Assembly: GCA_000467715.1 (NCBI GenBank)
Contig: AJFK01000112.1
Span: 1-64,000, forward strand
Direction: 5' to 3'
Length of the DNA stretch: 64,000 bases
Origin: Hysterium pulicare CBS 123377
Taxonomy: Eukaryota > Ascomycota > Dothideomycetes > Hysteriales > Hysteriaceae
Each line of letters opens with the position of its first letter. Positions within the stretch are counted from its first letter, which is position 1. The notes under the pieces were generated by a model. The model was not told the origin of the DNA. It did no database searches and saw only the letters and a list, made by a program, of their open reading frames with translations. This document shows positions 32,142-46,008 of this stretch, one piece after another. Both the position numbers and the translations under genes were made by a program.

Positions 32142-35100
32142 CTAAGCCTCGGCTTCCGCCATAACCTGCTCTCCCTCATCAAGCATGGTCATGATTAGCC
32201 CCAAGTTCCCTACCATCTCCTTTGCCTGTCCTACAAGCAACAACTTCTCTGCATTGGCGGGTAAGCCTAGGTATGTAGGCGGTTCGCGCTCGGGAAGGTC
32301 ATTGACCCATCCCATAAATTCTCTCCAGCCGGCTGCGCTGGGTAGTTCCAGCCCACGACTGTGTTCGCTGTCCTTGACGATCTTGAAGTTCTCTTCGAAG
32401 GCTGCAGGAGTCATGAAGCTCTCGACTAGGTCATTGAGAGTCCGGAAGTCGGCATCATCGTCGATCTTGCCACCATACATTTCAGTGATGAGCGTGCGGA
32501 TCATTTCCCAGGGGATGTTTTTGGGAGCAATATTGGTACGTCCATGTGCGACGTAATCAACCCAGGTGTCGATTATAAAGCTGCAACACTCATACTAATC
32601 TTTCATTAGTTTGAAGTTTGTTTAGGCAGATTAAGCAAACTTACATCACTGTCGTTGAACTCCCAGAAGCCTTTCCATCCCAAGGTAGGTGCATATCGCA
32701 ATCGTTCCTGAACCACTGCATGGAGGAAAGACAACAAAAGGTATAGTCTCGCCTTCTCTACCGGCTGCTTTGTGGCTCTCTCCGCCGCTGACGATAGAGA
32801 GTCTTTCATATTGGCTTTGATACCCGCGGGTTGTTCGTACGAAAGAACGCGAGACGCGCGAAGAAGGTTGACGGGAATTTTCGGGCTGGACTCCATGGAC
32901 AGGAAAAGTCTGAAGTCAGGATGGGGCTTGAGCGAGTCAATCCTCTTTTCCAGGCTCTGCAACCAAGTAGGAGCAAGATGGACATTCTTGACGAGAACCC
33001 AATTTCCGGTGGCGGCCGCATTGCTAATGGCTTTGTCGGCGCTCGCAACTCCTTCGGTAGAACCCATGGCGATGTTCGTGCAAGTTGCCTGTTCGCGTTC
33101 GACAAGGTTGTCAACTTTGTAACTGGCATCGAATCCAGGACTCGAGCTGAGAGCCACTGGCGTAGTAGCGGTAACTTGCTTGACAATTTCGCTCAAATTT
33201 CCGGTGGTATCAAGTAGTCCTTTGCCAAAAACTTCAGTGACAAAACGTTCAACAGCGGGAACAAACCGATCCATGCGGAAGAGTTTGACAAGAATGAGCG
33301 ATCGAAGGTGTTGGTCGAATTTCGAGGTTTCGGTTGGCCACGCCTGAGGTACATATTGTTCAGCAAGCTCCTCAGTACTGAAAGCATCCCATGCGCCAGG
33401 TTCGGCTTTGTCTAGATCGTTCTTGAATATCGAAAGCTTGGCAGTGCGCGCAAGCGCCTCATCTCGTCGATCCATCTGAGACGAGACGTCAATACCTTCC
33501 AGATCCTTGTCGAGAATGATATCGATCAAGCTCTTGTCCATCTTGTAAGGAGCAGCCTGCACCAAGAGCATTGCGAGCGTAACCCGATCTTTCTGGAGAA
33601 GAGAAAGTGACGTCCGTCGATAAGCATCGACGAAAAGTTCGCTGAGAATATCATCAATACGTGCGTTATGGCTCCTGGCTTGACCAGATTTCTTGACTCT
33701 CTGCAATACTGTGGCGAAAATTTGCGTAAAGTATTGGAGGGAGAACTGGTAGAAGTGGTTGATGTGATGGAGCTGCTCCAAAACCGCAAAGATTGCCGAG
33801 CATGATCGAGCGACCACACTGTATTCTTTGGTGATGTTTTCCACTTCAGTCATGACTCCTGCCGTATCAGCGACCTTGGCAGAAATCTCCGCAGCCTCCT
33901 TCTTCAAAGTTTCCAAAGTCTCAATGACCCGATCATCGTCTAGAATATTTCCGCGGGATTCGTTGAGGGCTTGCAATAAACGCTTCTCGAGTTGTCGAAG
34001 ATGCACGCTGAACTCTCCTTGCATCTTGATAAGGTTGGACCGTCGTTCATCCACATCAGGTCTCTCGGATTTGAGCACCTCATTGAGTGTTTGAGTTTGC
34101 AGACTACTCTGTGTAACCGTGAAATTGACAAAGGTTGTTCGACTGCAGATGTCAGGAGCGAAGGTTGCCGAAGGATCTCTTGTCGAAAGGTACAACTTAA
34201 ATGAAGGCGAGAAGTCGATCTCCTGTTTGCCGAGTTGGATAAGCACACGGCCGCCTGTCTTCTGGTATTCCTTGTTGAGGACGTGGTTCAGAATAGGGTC
34301 CAGATGTTCGGCGTCTTGAATGAGGATAGGGTTGCCGAAACGTAGCGAGCTCTCCAATTGCTTGGTAAATGAATCATCCAAGAAGCTAGTGACAGTAAGT
34401 CGGCGATCTTTACATTCATTCTGCAAGAACTCCGCTACTCTACCGGACGGGTCGATGATGAGAGGATAACGGTTGAATCGCTTCAGGATGATTGCGTTCT
34501 CAGTACATAGGTCATCAACAGGTAAGGAGTTCCTCTGCCATGTCAACCTCTCATCGGCCGTTGACAAGTACTCGGTGATAGGATTCGGTGATTTGAAGCT
34601 GATTCCAGAGAGGGAGAGGTGATGCAACCAATCTTCCATCATGGTCTTGCGGTATTGCTGATCGTAGTAACCCCCATACGCGATGAATGCTGCAGCAACC
34701 AGGACATCGCCAATAATTGTGTCAATTTGTGTCTCGAAAGACTTGCTGCTCTCCTCCCATCTGCCTCGTTCGGACGACAGACTGTCGAGAAGACGTACAC
34801 TTCGATCAACCTTGAATTGAACCCGCTCCATCTCCATCTTGATTGCTTGAGTCTCGCTGATCAAAGCAGCATATTCCGTCTTGTATCGAGCGATACTATG
34901 TTCGAGGTTTTTAATTAGGACTTCCGTCTCATGCGCTTGGTCCTTTGTCGCTTGAGCGTCTGACTCTAGTTTATGCACTTCTTCTCGAAGCGGTCCAACC
35001 CGATCTAAGATGTCTGAAAAGTGAACCTGAGCAGATACCCATTGCACGAGTGGACCGCAAGCCTTCGAGGCACGATTGACCTTCTCAAACGTGAAGTCTT

Positions 35101-38100
35101 CCTTCGAAAGATACTCATTCTGCATTTTCCTCCGATGACTGGCGGTCATTTGTTTCTCGTTGTCAAACTGGACGATGCTGGCGATGAAGTCATCGCGTCT
35201 CACGATCCCTTGGATGGTTTTCCAGCTGTCGATCTTGTGGCCAAGAAGTGTGCAAACTGCATCAAGAGCCAGCTTCACACCTGCTGGGGGATTTTGCATT
35301 GATCGGACCTCTGTAAGATGCTGTCGCTTGATGTTTTGCACGCTCTTTTGAGCTTCGAGAACGGCAGGCTCTGCTGCAGCCAAATCGGTCTCTACAACTT
35401 CTTTCCGCGATGCGATCTCCTTCTCGTCCTTGGCCAACTGAGTTTGGATCTCCAAAGAGGCCGCTTTCTTTTGTTCTGCTTCGCGCTGATCTGCAATCAT
35501 GCGTTGTAACTTCTCGTTGGCCTCGGCGTCTTTCTTTTCGAGCTGTTTTTGTTTCTCTGCCAAGCTCGTGCGCAAATCTCTAACCTTGTACACCGTCTCT
35601 TGCAGCTTCTCGAGACCAACGTTAAGATGTCGCTGTTGTTCCTCAAGGTCTTCACGCTTCTCATTGTACAGCTTGACGTACTGCGCAACAAAGTCCAGGA
35701 AGTGTCGTGGCGTGAGGTAAGTGGTCTTGTTCTGCTGTTTCTGCAGTCGCTTATTGAAGTGATGCAAAGAATAGTGGATGTAGACCATGGCATTGACGAC
35801 GGTCTCCCGGTGGGATGGCGGAAGATTGAGACCACGATATGCTATTTGGATACTGTCCGACGCGGTAAAGTTGTTCCGGTCCAAATCGATGGACTGAGTT
35901 AGCTCGGAGCCAACTTGGTAGAGGGCTTGATCGGACCAGTCCCCGAACCAGTTAAGGACGCATCGATTGAACAAGGCAGGGCTAGTTGCAGCCTTGGAGG
36001 AGAGACCTTCTTCAGGAGGATTCATCGTAAATACGACGTGGAGATTCTTGACAATTTGCTGCGTGAACCATTTGTAAAGTTCTTCCTGGGAATCGAGTAG
36101 TAGGCCTTGCCTCTGAGCGCCCTCTTTGCACGAAGTCATGAGTGACGCGTACTCATCTCCTTCAAACAAACCAGGAACTTCGGCATTAGCAAGTAGGGTG
36201 TTCATCCTTTCCAGGAAGCCTGAATCAAGAACGTTGGACTCGTCCATGATAAAGCAGATCTTTTCTCCTTTGCAACCGCAACGTCGGAGTACGTTTCGCA
36301 AATCTTCGTCAAAGTCTTCAGCAGAGTACTTTCCATGGACCTTGATCTGGTAAACCTTCAAGCCGTTCATCCAGGCCACAAATCGAGACAATGTGGTCTT
36401 CCCACTTCCACTCACACCAATCAAGATGAGATGGCCTTGTGGCTGGCGGAAAACTCGGTCGATACGGAGAACATGCTCTAGAACATCGTTAAAGAGGATC
36501 AATGGAACGTCGACCTCCTCTTCACAGAACGTTTTCAGGCGGGCTTTGACGAAATCGCGCAGTTGGTCACGTTCGACCGGGACGTAGTTCTTTGATAGCC
36601 AGTTAGAGAATAGGATAGGACCTCCCAATGCTTGTTGTTCATCGATGGTTGGGAAATGCTCCGTAGCGACGCGCTTTACACACTCCTCTGTCCATTTCCT
36701 CTCGTCTTCGGCAATAAGACGATCTTGGAAAAGTCGTAACGCTTCATGAGCCCATATCCTGACCAGACCTTCCAACGTCAAAGTCTCAAGCGGACGAATG
36801 GCTTCGTATATGCCGCGCACCCATCTGGTAAGCTCTCTGGGTGAGTACACATAATGCGGTTGGATATCTGGAGTAAACCTCTTCTGTGACTCAGCATAAA
36901 GTTGAACCATTGCTTTAGTTAGGGGCTCTGCGTAACCACGAAGGGTTGGAATAATTTTGAGGACAGCACTATTAAATGTACCATAGATCTGATTGAGCGA
37001 CAGTTCACCAGGATAATCCACCATAATCAAAGGCGCATGTCGCAAGAATCGCACAGCCATTGGCGTGCGGCCGGCGTCGGTCGGTGGGTTACAAGCACCG
37101 ACAAATTGAATTCGGTCAAGGGTGACCCACGTCTTATCGGTCGTTCTCCAGAATCCATTCTGCTCGACTAGCTGCCTAATGAAAGATATGGCTCGCTGAG
37201 TTCCATACTTGTCCGGAGCAGGCAAATTTATTTCGTCACAGAAAATCACAAGCCAGCGACCGATCTGTGTAGGCGTGAGGACGACGCCGTTAAGGGTCTT
37301 CTTGTACTCGCAGTATTGCTCAAAAGTCTTGATGAGAAGATCTGGAGTTGTCGCGCTTGAAAAGTTTAGGCCGACAACTTCCATATTCGGAAGCTTGCGA
37401 AGAGCACTGAAGAGAGTCATGGTTTTACCAGAACCTGGAGGGCCGCAAAGGAGAAGCGGTTTGTGTTCAGCGAGCCAGGAATAGAGAACATCCTCATGGC
37501 GCACGGTGTCGAGGGTGGGAATGACAACATCTGTTTGTGTGATGGAATGCGTGTTGACTTCGATGTTGGGAACCTGTGATTGCCACATAGTCCATTCAGC
37601 TTTATTGATGGATACATCGAAGTCAATAAGAGACGTCGACTCGTTCAAAAGAGGGAGCTCAACATCAGTAAAACTTTGAATCTGATCTCCAAACTCTTTC
37701 CGCTGGCTCAAAGGACAGTCCCCGACTAATGACCACACCAAGGCGAGCAGAAGTTTTTTAGCAAGATAAGCCTCCATCTGAGTATCCTCCAACGGGAAGT
37801 CCGGGTGTTGAACGTTGTACTCAAGGATAGATCTGCAAGCTTTGTTCAAAAGAGAGAAGAGGGTGTTGAGCGCGCGAATATCTGTATATTCCATAATGTG
37901 ACCGAATTTCCGTGCGAGATTCAATGCTTTTTCGATGAACCTATTATCATTCAATTTGATTTGAAGGAAATCTGCGACGACTCCTTGGGTTGAAAGTAGT
38001 TTTTGGGATAATTGCCCTGGAGCAACACTGTCATCTTCAATGTCTTCGAAAGGAACTGTCTTGAGATTCTGGACATAATGTGATATCATCTCCTCAACTC

Positions 38101-41100
38101 CAACGGTATCATCGCTGAACCACACCATACCGCAACGGCTGACTGTGGCTAGTGTAGCGTACTTGAGTGTTTCGACCTCGAACATGATTCGAACATTCGG
38201 AGGAAGATTGAGTCGTTCACCGTTGGGCAACGTAAGAAGCTTGTTGTCGTCCAGAACACTGTTCAAATTCTCAACCCATTCTGGATCCACGTCTCCATCG
38301 AAGACGATCCAATGTCGTTTGGTATCTTCACCACGGAGATTATCGACGATCTTTCGGAGGATGCTAGTGAAAAGACCATCAGTCCATTCGCGAGTCGTGC
38401 TGTCCAAGCTTCCATAAAGATTCTCCTTGGACATGACCTTTGGGTCAATGATGTGGCAAACTCCTTCAACTCCTTCAACACGCTGAAGTGCTGAAAGCAA
38501 GGTTTTCCATGCTGCCGACTTGCCGGACCCAGAAGAACCAACCATCATAACACCGTGATGAAGAGCCTGGATTTGATAGAGCTGAAGGATTTTTGTCATC
38601 CAAGCTTCGCTTACGACAAGCTTGGACTCAGCTGCCGCATCTTGAATAGCTTGCTCCAGTTTATCGAGAGGTGCGGGGATGTATTCGACACCAGGGAATG
38701 CCTCCTGCTCGGTTGCTTTCATGATTTCGACGTCAGACCTGATCAGTTTGGGCGCCATCGTTTCCCGTAAACTCTGAACAATAATTTGCGGCTCCATGAC
38801 TTCCTCGTCGGTTGCAGTCTGGCCTTGGATCGCAATTCTAGCTCGCTTTAGTCCACCAGAACTAATGAGCACACTCTTTAAAGCTCGGAGACCGAAGTCG
38901 TAATGGGCCTGCTTTGAAAGGCTGGCAGAACATTTGTCAAAGAACGGTACCACCTGTTTGGAAAGTTCCTTGGCGCGAGAGAAACCCTGGGAGTAGAGCA
39001 TCACTTCGGCAATGAGCTCTTTGTCTGGCTTAGACATTGCAACGCTTCTGAAAAGCTTCTTCAGATTGTCTGGAAGATTGGATCGCCCTGCATACCCAGG
39101 ATTCATGGTAATGAAGATACCGGTCTGGGGATTGACTTTTAGCTGACGACCAATGAGTTCAATTTCCGATTTCTCCTCTGTTACGCCTTTCCGCAAGCCT
39201 AGTTGGATGTTTTGAACCTGCTGAGACACCGCTGATAGAATACGCTCCTCCAGACGGTTGAACTCGTCGAAACAACCCCATGCCCCGACCTGGCAGATAC
39301 CGAGGAAAATGCGTCCCATTGCTTGGAAATCAAATGTGTCGTCGCAACAAAATACAAGAGTGAATCGGCCAAGTTGCACACCCAAAGCCTTGACTGATTC
39401 CGTTTTTCCGGTACCTGCTGGACCATATGGAGAACCTCCGAGACGCTGGCATAGTGCTTGAGTAAGTGTAAGGAAGCAGCGGTCCGTAAGTGGCGTCCGT
39501 ACAAGGCGTTCTGCTACGCCGAGATACTCGAATCCATAATCCAATACGGCATTCGCCATTTTGATTTTAAGACGTTCAAGCAAGTCCCGCTCGGGCTCGT
39601 ATACGTAGCGCATCGAAAGAAGCCACAAAGGATGGGTAGCTGATCGAGCGCCGACTTTCCGAAGCTTATGGATGACATCGCGCTGATGTACAAACTCGGT
39701 GATGAGATGCTCGCATATTCTCCGCTGGATCGGTTCCAGATCTCCAAGTACAGCTGCAGCAAGCAACTTGAGTATGTTGACCTGTTTGTCATACAGTTGG
39801 GGTAAAGCTGCGCCCTCCTCTACGAGAGCTTTGTCAACAGATGCAGTCCAGCACATCTGAGTTGCTAAGACGACTATCTGAGCTGGATACTTGGTGACGT
39901 AGTCGCTAAAAGCATCCGCATCCATCACGTCGGCAGAAAAAAGTGCCCCATACTCTTCGTGTGCTTCGATAAGGAGTTCAGCAAGCGTTGTTTTCATATT
40001 GAGCTCAAGCGCACCCAACCACTCATTAATCCGTGGTGTTTTGGCCAGTGAGATCTCTTTTCGAAGCATAACTTCCTCGCCCTCTTTCGAGGTAAATCCG
40101 AGGATAGTTGAGTTCTCGTCCGTGATGAGGCCTGAGATACCAGCGAACATCTTTCTGAGATGTTTTGCAATGCGAAGAGTGTCGTTACTGTTACCGATGA
40201 TTTCCAGGAGGTCTTCGTCGCCAACGAAGTAGAATCGGGGGAATGCTACTCGCTCTCGCTCAAGGTATTCTCCCAAAGCCTTCTGAATCTTGTTCAAGAG
40301 TTCAGCCAGGCGTTCCAGTGACTTTTGCACACCAGCAATGCCGAGGACGTCGAGCACGAAAGAAGACTTGGCCACCTTCTTCATCACTGCTAAGAACTCG
40401 GAATTGATGTTGTTGAAGCGAGAGGATTCTGTGGGAAGCAAATGCTTGATGTCGGCATTGCCAGTGAAGACTCCTTCAAGGTATACCCATTGACGCTGGA
40501 CATCGATCCACACATCGAAGAGAACATGAACGCGATTAAGTTTTTCCTCCCAAGAGGAAGCCTCCTCTTCAAACTCCTTATAGTATGGAGAATGCCTCAT
40601 GGCCTGTAGTGAGTTGAGATTTTCACTGCATTTCGCAAAGAGATCATCCCACCCGCGGATCAGTCGACACTTGTTTTGGTAGTTCACCAGTTCTAAAGCA
40701 TAATTTTGCCATGTCTCTCGAACTTGTTTCAAAAACTCTTCGAGTGCCATTTCTCCTTGGGCCTGGGTAATGACATCTCGAATGATCTTCTCGCTCGCAG
40801 CAAGTTGAAGATCCCAAACATCGCCTAATGTCATCGAGATGGGGGAATACCGCTTGTGCGGTCTCAGCTGCTTGAAAATCTTAACCCAATGGCGCTCTTT
40901 CATAGCATCGGATCGCATGTCGCCGAGAAGAGGGTTGACTTTGATGAGTTGCTTCAACACATTTTGGACGTGCTCAAACGCTGCGTACTGCCGCATTCGA
41001 CTTGGCATTTCCTTCGTCATCTTCAATAGATTATCAAGCGCTGACCGCAGTTTACGAGGTTGAATGCTGTTCCAGAGTTGCTCCCGATGCTCGTTAAGGC

Positions 41101-44100
41101 GAGTCCAAATGGTGCCCAAAGCAGCCCAAACAGATTTGAAATCCTGAACTTCTTCACTGAGCGTAGCGAGGACATTTTCAGGCGATGGTGGGATGTTGAG
41201 CGCTTCTTTCGCTTTTGCGACCATTTCAGATTCGTTGCGGAGTTGTGTAACCTTGGTGTCGAATGACTGCAAAGTTTTTGAGGCTTCTTCAGGTGGAATA
41301 CTCCCAGAAATCGGCTTTTCTTCCGCCCACTGAGCTGTAATGTCAAGGATCTTTTGATTGACAACTTTATCTTCAGCAACAATCTTGGCTCGGAGAGCAT
41401 CGGTCTGGTCATTGACAATTTTGCTTTTCCTTTCCAGCACTTCATTAAGAGTCTGCCACTCATGGTCAATCTGGTCCATGTGAAGCCAATCTGATGGGAA
41501 CTGGAATCGTTGACGACTAAGAGCAGTCTGACCTTGGCGGAAAAGCTCGACTTCCGGGCCCCAAACTTGGACTTTTCTCTTACATTGCTGGACAATTGTG
41601 ATGAAAGTGACAGCCTGGGCTGTGGACGAAGCTTCTAATGATTGGACTTCCAAGTCTTTGCGAGCCTTACTAATTTCCGTGTATGCGTCGAACATGCGAT
41701 TTCCAAGTCTGCTGCCAAATTTAATGAGGATGTCGTGTTGCCATTGATCGTATTTGGCGTTGACCTTAACTTGAACCTGCTCGTAGTCGATCGTAACATG
41801 TCCAAACGAGCAACTGACTTCAGATGTGTCGAAGGTAGTACGGGTTTTGCGGCTATCTTGTAAAGCTTCCAACCACTTCGATAGATCTTCTCCCAGAGCG
41901 TCGTAAACTTGTTCAGATTGAAGATCCCACAAAGACTGGAATTGAAGCCATTTATCGACGTACTCCGTAATGACACGAAGCTTGTCTTCGACGGCGCCGT
42001 AAACTTTAATCAGAGAGTCGGTGCATCGACTGGGAAGCTCGGTGAATTGAGACGAGGCGGTATCGTCTACGGCCTCTAGACGCATCTCATATCTCGATGC
42101 TTTCACCTTTTGGAGAGTACAAATAACAGCAAGCCATTGCTGCAATTGCTCTAACCAGCTAGCCCGCGCAAACTCGAGAGGTGGGTCGAGATATATGACT
42201 TGGTTTCGCATCGTGATTTCGTGAACCAAATGTGTCAATCTAGGCTTCTCCTCTACCTGTTCCACGCCATCGGAGCCGTTCAAAGCTCGACGATCTTGAC
42301 TATCCGCTATGACGAAGGCATCGATCCATAGCCCGATCGCTTGACTCAGTCGCATCAGCAAGATCGTCTCAATTCGTGAGTTCATGTCGGAAACCCATTT
42401 GGTGAGGTTGGCATAGTTCTCCAAGTTCAGCTGGTCCACCGAGCGCTGAACGGTCTCCAGGTTCTGACGGAAAGACTCTGTTCCGTAAGGGCACGTCTCT
42501 AACTCTTTCAAAGCTTTCTCGACCGTTGTATTGATTGCCACTAACGTAGTCACTTTGGTCTGGAGTAATGACGTGGCAGCACCAAATTCTCGAACAAATT
42601 GAACATGCTTGCTCTCTGTACGGGCTGCGCCGACTCGATCGGTTGCAAGGGGTCCTTTAATGTGAAGATCATAGGCATGAACGAAAGACTCCCATTTTAG
42701 GGGAACGCCCTTGCTAACTAATCCTTGGACATCATTCAGATATCCGTTCAGAAGCAGGGAGACTTGTGCCATTTCACCAATGGCTCGGATGGTTTGCGTA
42801 TAGGTCCGTACGCTTTCCATCAAGCTGACAGCATAAGGATAGACCCTTCTCGCTTCCTTGGAAATGTTGTTGATGGCGTGAGGGACTTGGTAGCCGCGCC
42901 ACGTTAGGTTTCGGACTTCCTTGAACAAAGCAATGACTTGTGGGTCGAAGTTGACATCTAGCTCGAGTATGTTTCCAGCTGCACGATTCTTCGTTACTGC
43001 AAATAGACGTCCAGATATAGCGAGTTTCCGTCGTGCAACTTCTTGAAGCCAGGATTCAAAGATGGGTCGAGTATCCAGCTTCTTCCTGAACATGGTGCCC
43101 TCCGCCTGAAGCTTCTGGCCTTCCGCATGCAAGGCCCACTCCTTGCCAAGGATGTCTTCCACCTTTTTCATGTAGCCGTCAAGCTGTCGTTCAATCTGCC
43201 GAGCCCAGATTACGGCCCCCGATACTGGAGCGAAGTCGCGTAATTGTGCCATCGCATGAGCTTCGGAATTCCCGTACTGTCGCTTAAACCGTTCATGAAG
43301 TGCAGAAATGTCGTCCTTCACACTATCGATGAGCTGTGTCTGGTACTCGGAAATAGCGCCTCGAATCTTTGGTCGCACGAAGAGGGGATTGAACTTCGAG
43401 AACACACGGAACATCTCATTGGCGGTCTTCGCCGTACCGAGACGATCTCGGAGTCGCGCAATGATAGAATTTTCAACTCTTGAAGTACGGGCATTGTAAA
43501 TTTGTTCCGCTTGAACCCAGATCCTAGTACCTTCGACTGAAACGTCCAGTACATCTACGTCTTTAAGCACGGCGTAAGCTTGTGCAACCTCTTCAACGGC
43601 ATCCACATCTCCGATTTCTTCAACGAAGACTGCCTGTTTTGGTTGAGATCCATCGGTAAGAGTTTGGAGCGCAGACTGCGAGCCAAGAACATTTACGATC
43701 GTTCGTTGAAGCTGTTCGTGGTTTTTACGGAAGGTGGCGATATACCTAAGTCGCTCCTCGGTGTCCTTATGGCGCGCAGCAATCTTAATAGGTATAAACT
43801 TCTCATTCCTTCGTCTTGTCACTTCACGTGCAACGTTTGTGAACTCCTTGACGTTCTCCTCCCACGTTCGCCAAATTCCGTCAGCTGTCTCCATGATGGT
43901 TTGGAACTCAGGGTACTCCATATGCATCAGGGTACGTCCATGAAGGAGCGCATGCAACCGAGAATCGAGGTCACCAGAAATGGCTTCAACGAGAGGCAGT
44001 GCACGACGGACTGGATACGGACAGATACGCAGCTTCTTGTTCATATGGCTAAAAATTTGTGAGACCGCTTCTTGAACCTTCTGCAGTGACGTTGCCGAAA

Positions 44101-45259
44101 GGAGTTCATCCAAGGGGAAGTCGCGCATCAGCTGGTTGTATTTCTGCACCAAATCTGTCGTTTCTTTCAATCCAGTATCGGCGCTGAAACTGACGGTGGC
44201 CTGGAAACGTTTGGCATTCTTTAGCACGTCCAGGGTCAACCGCACACCTGGACTAGTGAGCTGCGCTTCAATATCCTCGAGCCTAGATTCCATAGAAATC
44301 CAGAAATTGATTTCTTGTGTGGCCGTTCCGCTGCTTGGATCTCTATTCGTCTTGGTGATGCTTTGTATTGATTTGATCCATCCATTGACATTTGCCTGAA
44401 GTCCGTTAAGGAACGTGCTATCACTTAGCACTGCGGCGGGAATGAGTTCTGGTGTCGGTTTCACGCCTCGATGTTCCGCAGTTTCGAGTGCAGACTGGAT
44501 GACCTCGTGCAAAGGTAGCAGCAATTCTGGAATCTCGACATTCTGCTGTAGATGTTGAAGGCTCAATCCTAGCTCCGCAATCTTCTTCTTAGTTGCGGGT
44601 ATTCCGGTTCGCCCTTCGCTGTCCCCTTTGCTCCATGTCCCTGTTGTGCCCTTCTGGCTCTTTGTATAAACATCGAAATATGGCTCCACCAAAAGGTGAA
44701 CCATCGAATGAAGCACCTCATATGGAGTTGCCTCTAGAGTGGATGAAGTGGTGTTCGGTGCGGCGAACCCTGGTAAGGTGGTAATCTGAATTTGCGAGCT
44801 AATCGGGATAGCTGGATCTATTGGTACTGGTCGCTTGGTAATGGCAACAAATGCAGCGCAGGTCGGAGAAAAGGAAAGCTCAGAAGAAAGGGTATAAGTA
44901 TAATGCACGGCGACGCCTAAAGCATGTGTTAGCGAAAGAACTTGATCAACACCGTTGGGATTCTTGCCATTAGTAATTGCAGAGTCGTGTTTATGACTCG
45001 AACCTAGAAGGTCCTTCACCACATATATGACAGTCTGCGTCTCGAGTGCAAACCGGGTGCAACGTTGTAGGGTATCGTGTAATTTGGATGATGACAGGAG
45101 ACTGCCCGGGGCCCGGAGGTCCTGTTCTGAGGCGCCTAGGTTGACGTCCAGGACTTTTGCAAGATGGTCTACTAATATTTGAGGGTCGATCGAGGGTGGT
45201 GTAGAACCGGGTGGATGTATGCTGCCGTTGGCCGCCCCTGGAGCCAAAGGGCCCTCCAT
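32142..45259 (-). CDS. DYN1: Cytoplasmic dynein 1 heavy chain (NUDA type), 4355 aa
   Basis: Two exons: 32645-45259 (12,615 bases, uninterrupted) and 32142-32594, joined by a 50-nt intron that links FNDSD to [12 protein letters not shown]. The length matches the 4344-residue Aspergillus NUDA. The N-terminal tail (to about 1800) binds intermediate and light intermediate chains. The motor has four P-loops: AAA1 GPAGTGKT at 1946 (followed by [10 protein letters not shown]), AAA2 GSSGSGKS at 2241, AAA3 GPPGSGKT at 2606 and AAA4 GVSGSGKT at 2948. The antiparallel stalk and microtubule-binding tip span roughly 3200-3490 (tip begins [18 protein letters not shown]), then come AAA5, AAA6 and the C-terminal cap. 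It drives minus-end transport, nuclear migration and hyphal-tip traffic. All motor motifs look intact, so I infer a functional essential gene. Confidence 0.97.
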
Positions 45260-46008
45260 GATGTCGGTTTAAGGGTTGTTGTGGGGGGAATACATGTGGT
45301 TCGTCGTTTCTGGGGGGCGAACAGAAAGACGAAAAATAGACGACTCGTTGAGGGCGACAGTGGGCGGCGAAATGCCAGTTGTAGATGAATGTAGGTGTTT
45401 GTTCAGTGAACAGGGTCTCAAAATAATCTCGGACGCGATCTGAGTCTCAGAACACACGCGGCCGTGCGTCCCGCAATACGTGCAGCCACATCTAGGGGGA
45501 ACGCTTCGAGAAAAGGAAATTGTAGCGCGAAACAAGTTCAAAAGATTTGCAACTGACAACTATGTTCGCTTTCATTTTAAGCTAACTGCCTCCTTTTCCA
45601 GCCCTTAAATCGAGTCTCCTAGTTCTCCTCTATGTCCTTTGAATAACCTTACTTCGCATGTATTATTTGTGCCCCAGTGCGAACTGGCTTCAGCTCTTTT
45701 CCCCGAGCTCAAGCAATCCTCGTGCGGCTCAAGCCAAAAGCTGGGCGTCACCTCCCAAGTAACGCGTTTATTGACGTCCAGATGTCAGATAATGTCACAG
45801 TTGAGTTGACACCTGCACCCGCAACTTCGAGAATACGTCATACCTCTTTGGGTTAACACGTGACCTACAATTCATCCCCAGATTGGCCCCACGTCGAGTA
45901 ACACAGCCGACACTCATGAAACGGGCATCGCGTATGCGGACTATGGCATGAATTTGGTATTGGTAATGCACTGCGATTCGCTTCAAAGTCTATCGATCGT
46001 ATCATACA
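45260..46008. other. Dynein upstream region
   Basis: About 750 bp between the dynein start and the CLC stop, both minus-strand genes. A short minus frame near 45269-45559 shows no motif. The region should contain the dynein promoter and leader; no other feature is supported. Confidence 0.4.

Noticed and set aside
31771-32145. Overlapping open frames on both strands of about 100 codons
   Set aside because: No motif, no splicing logic, and they overlap the expected dynein 3' untranslated region.
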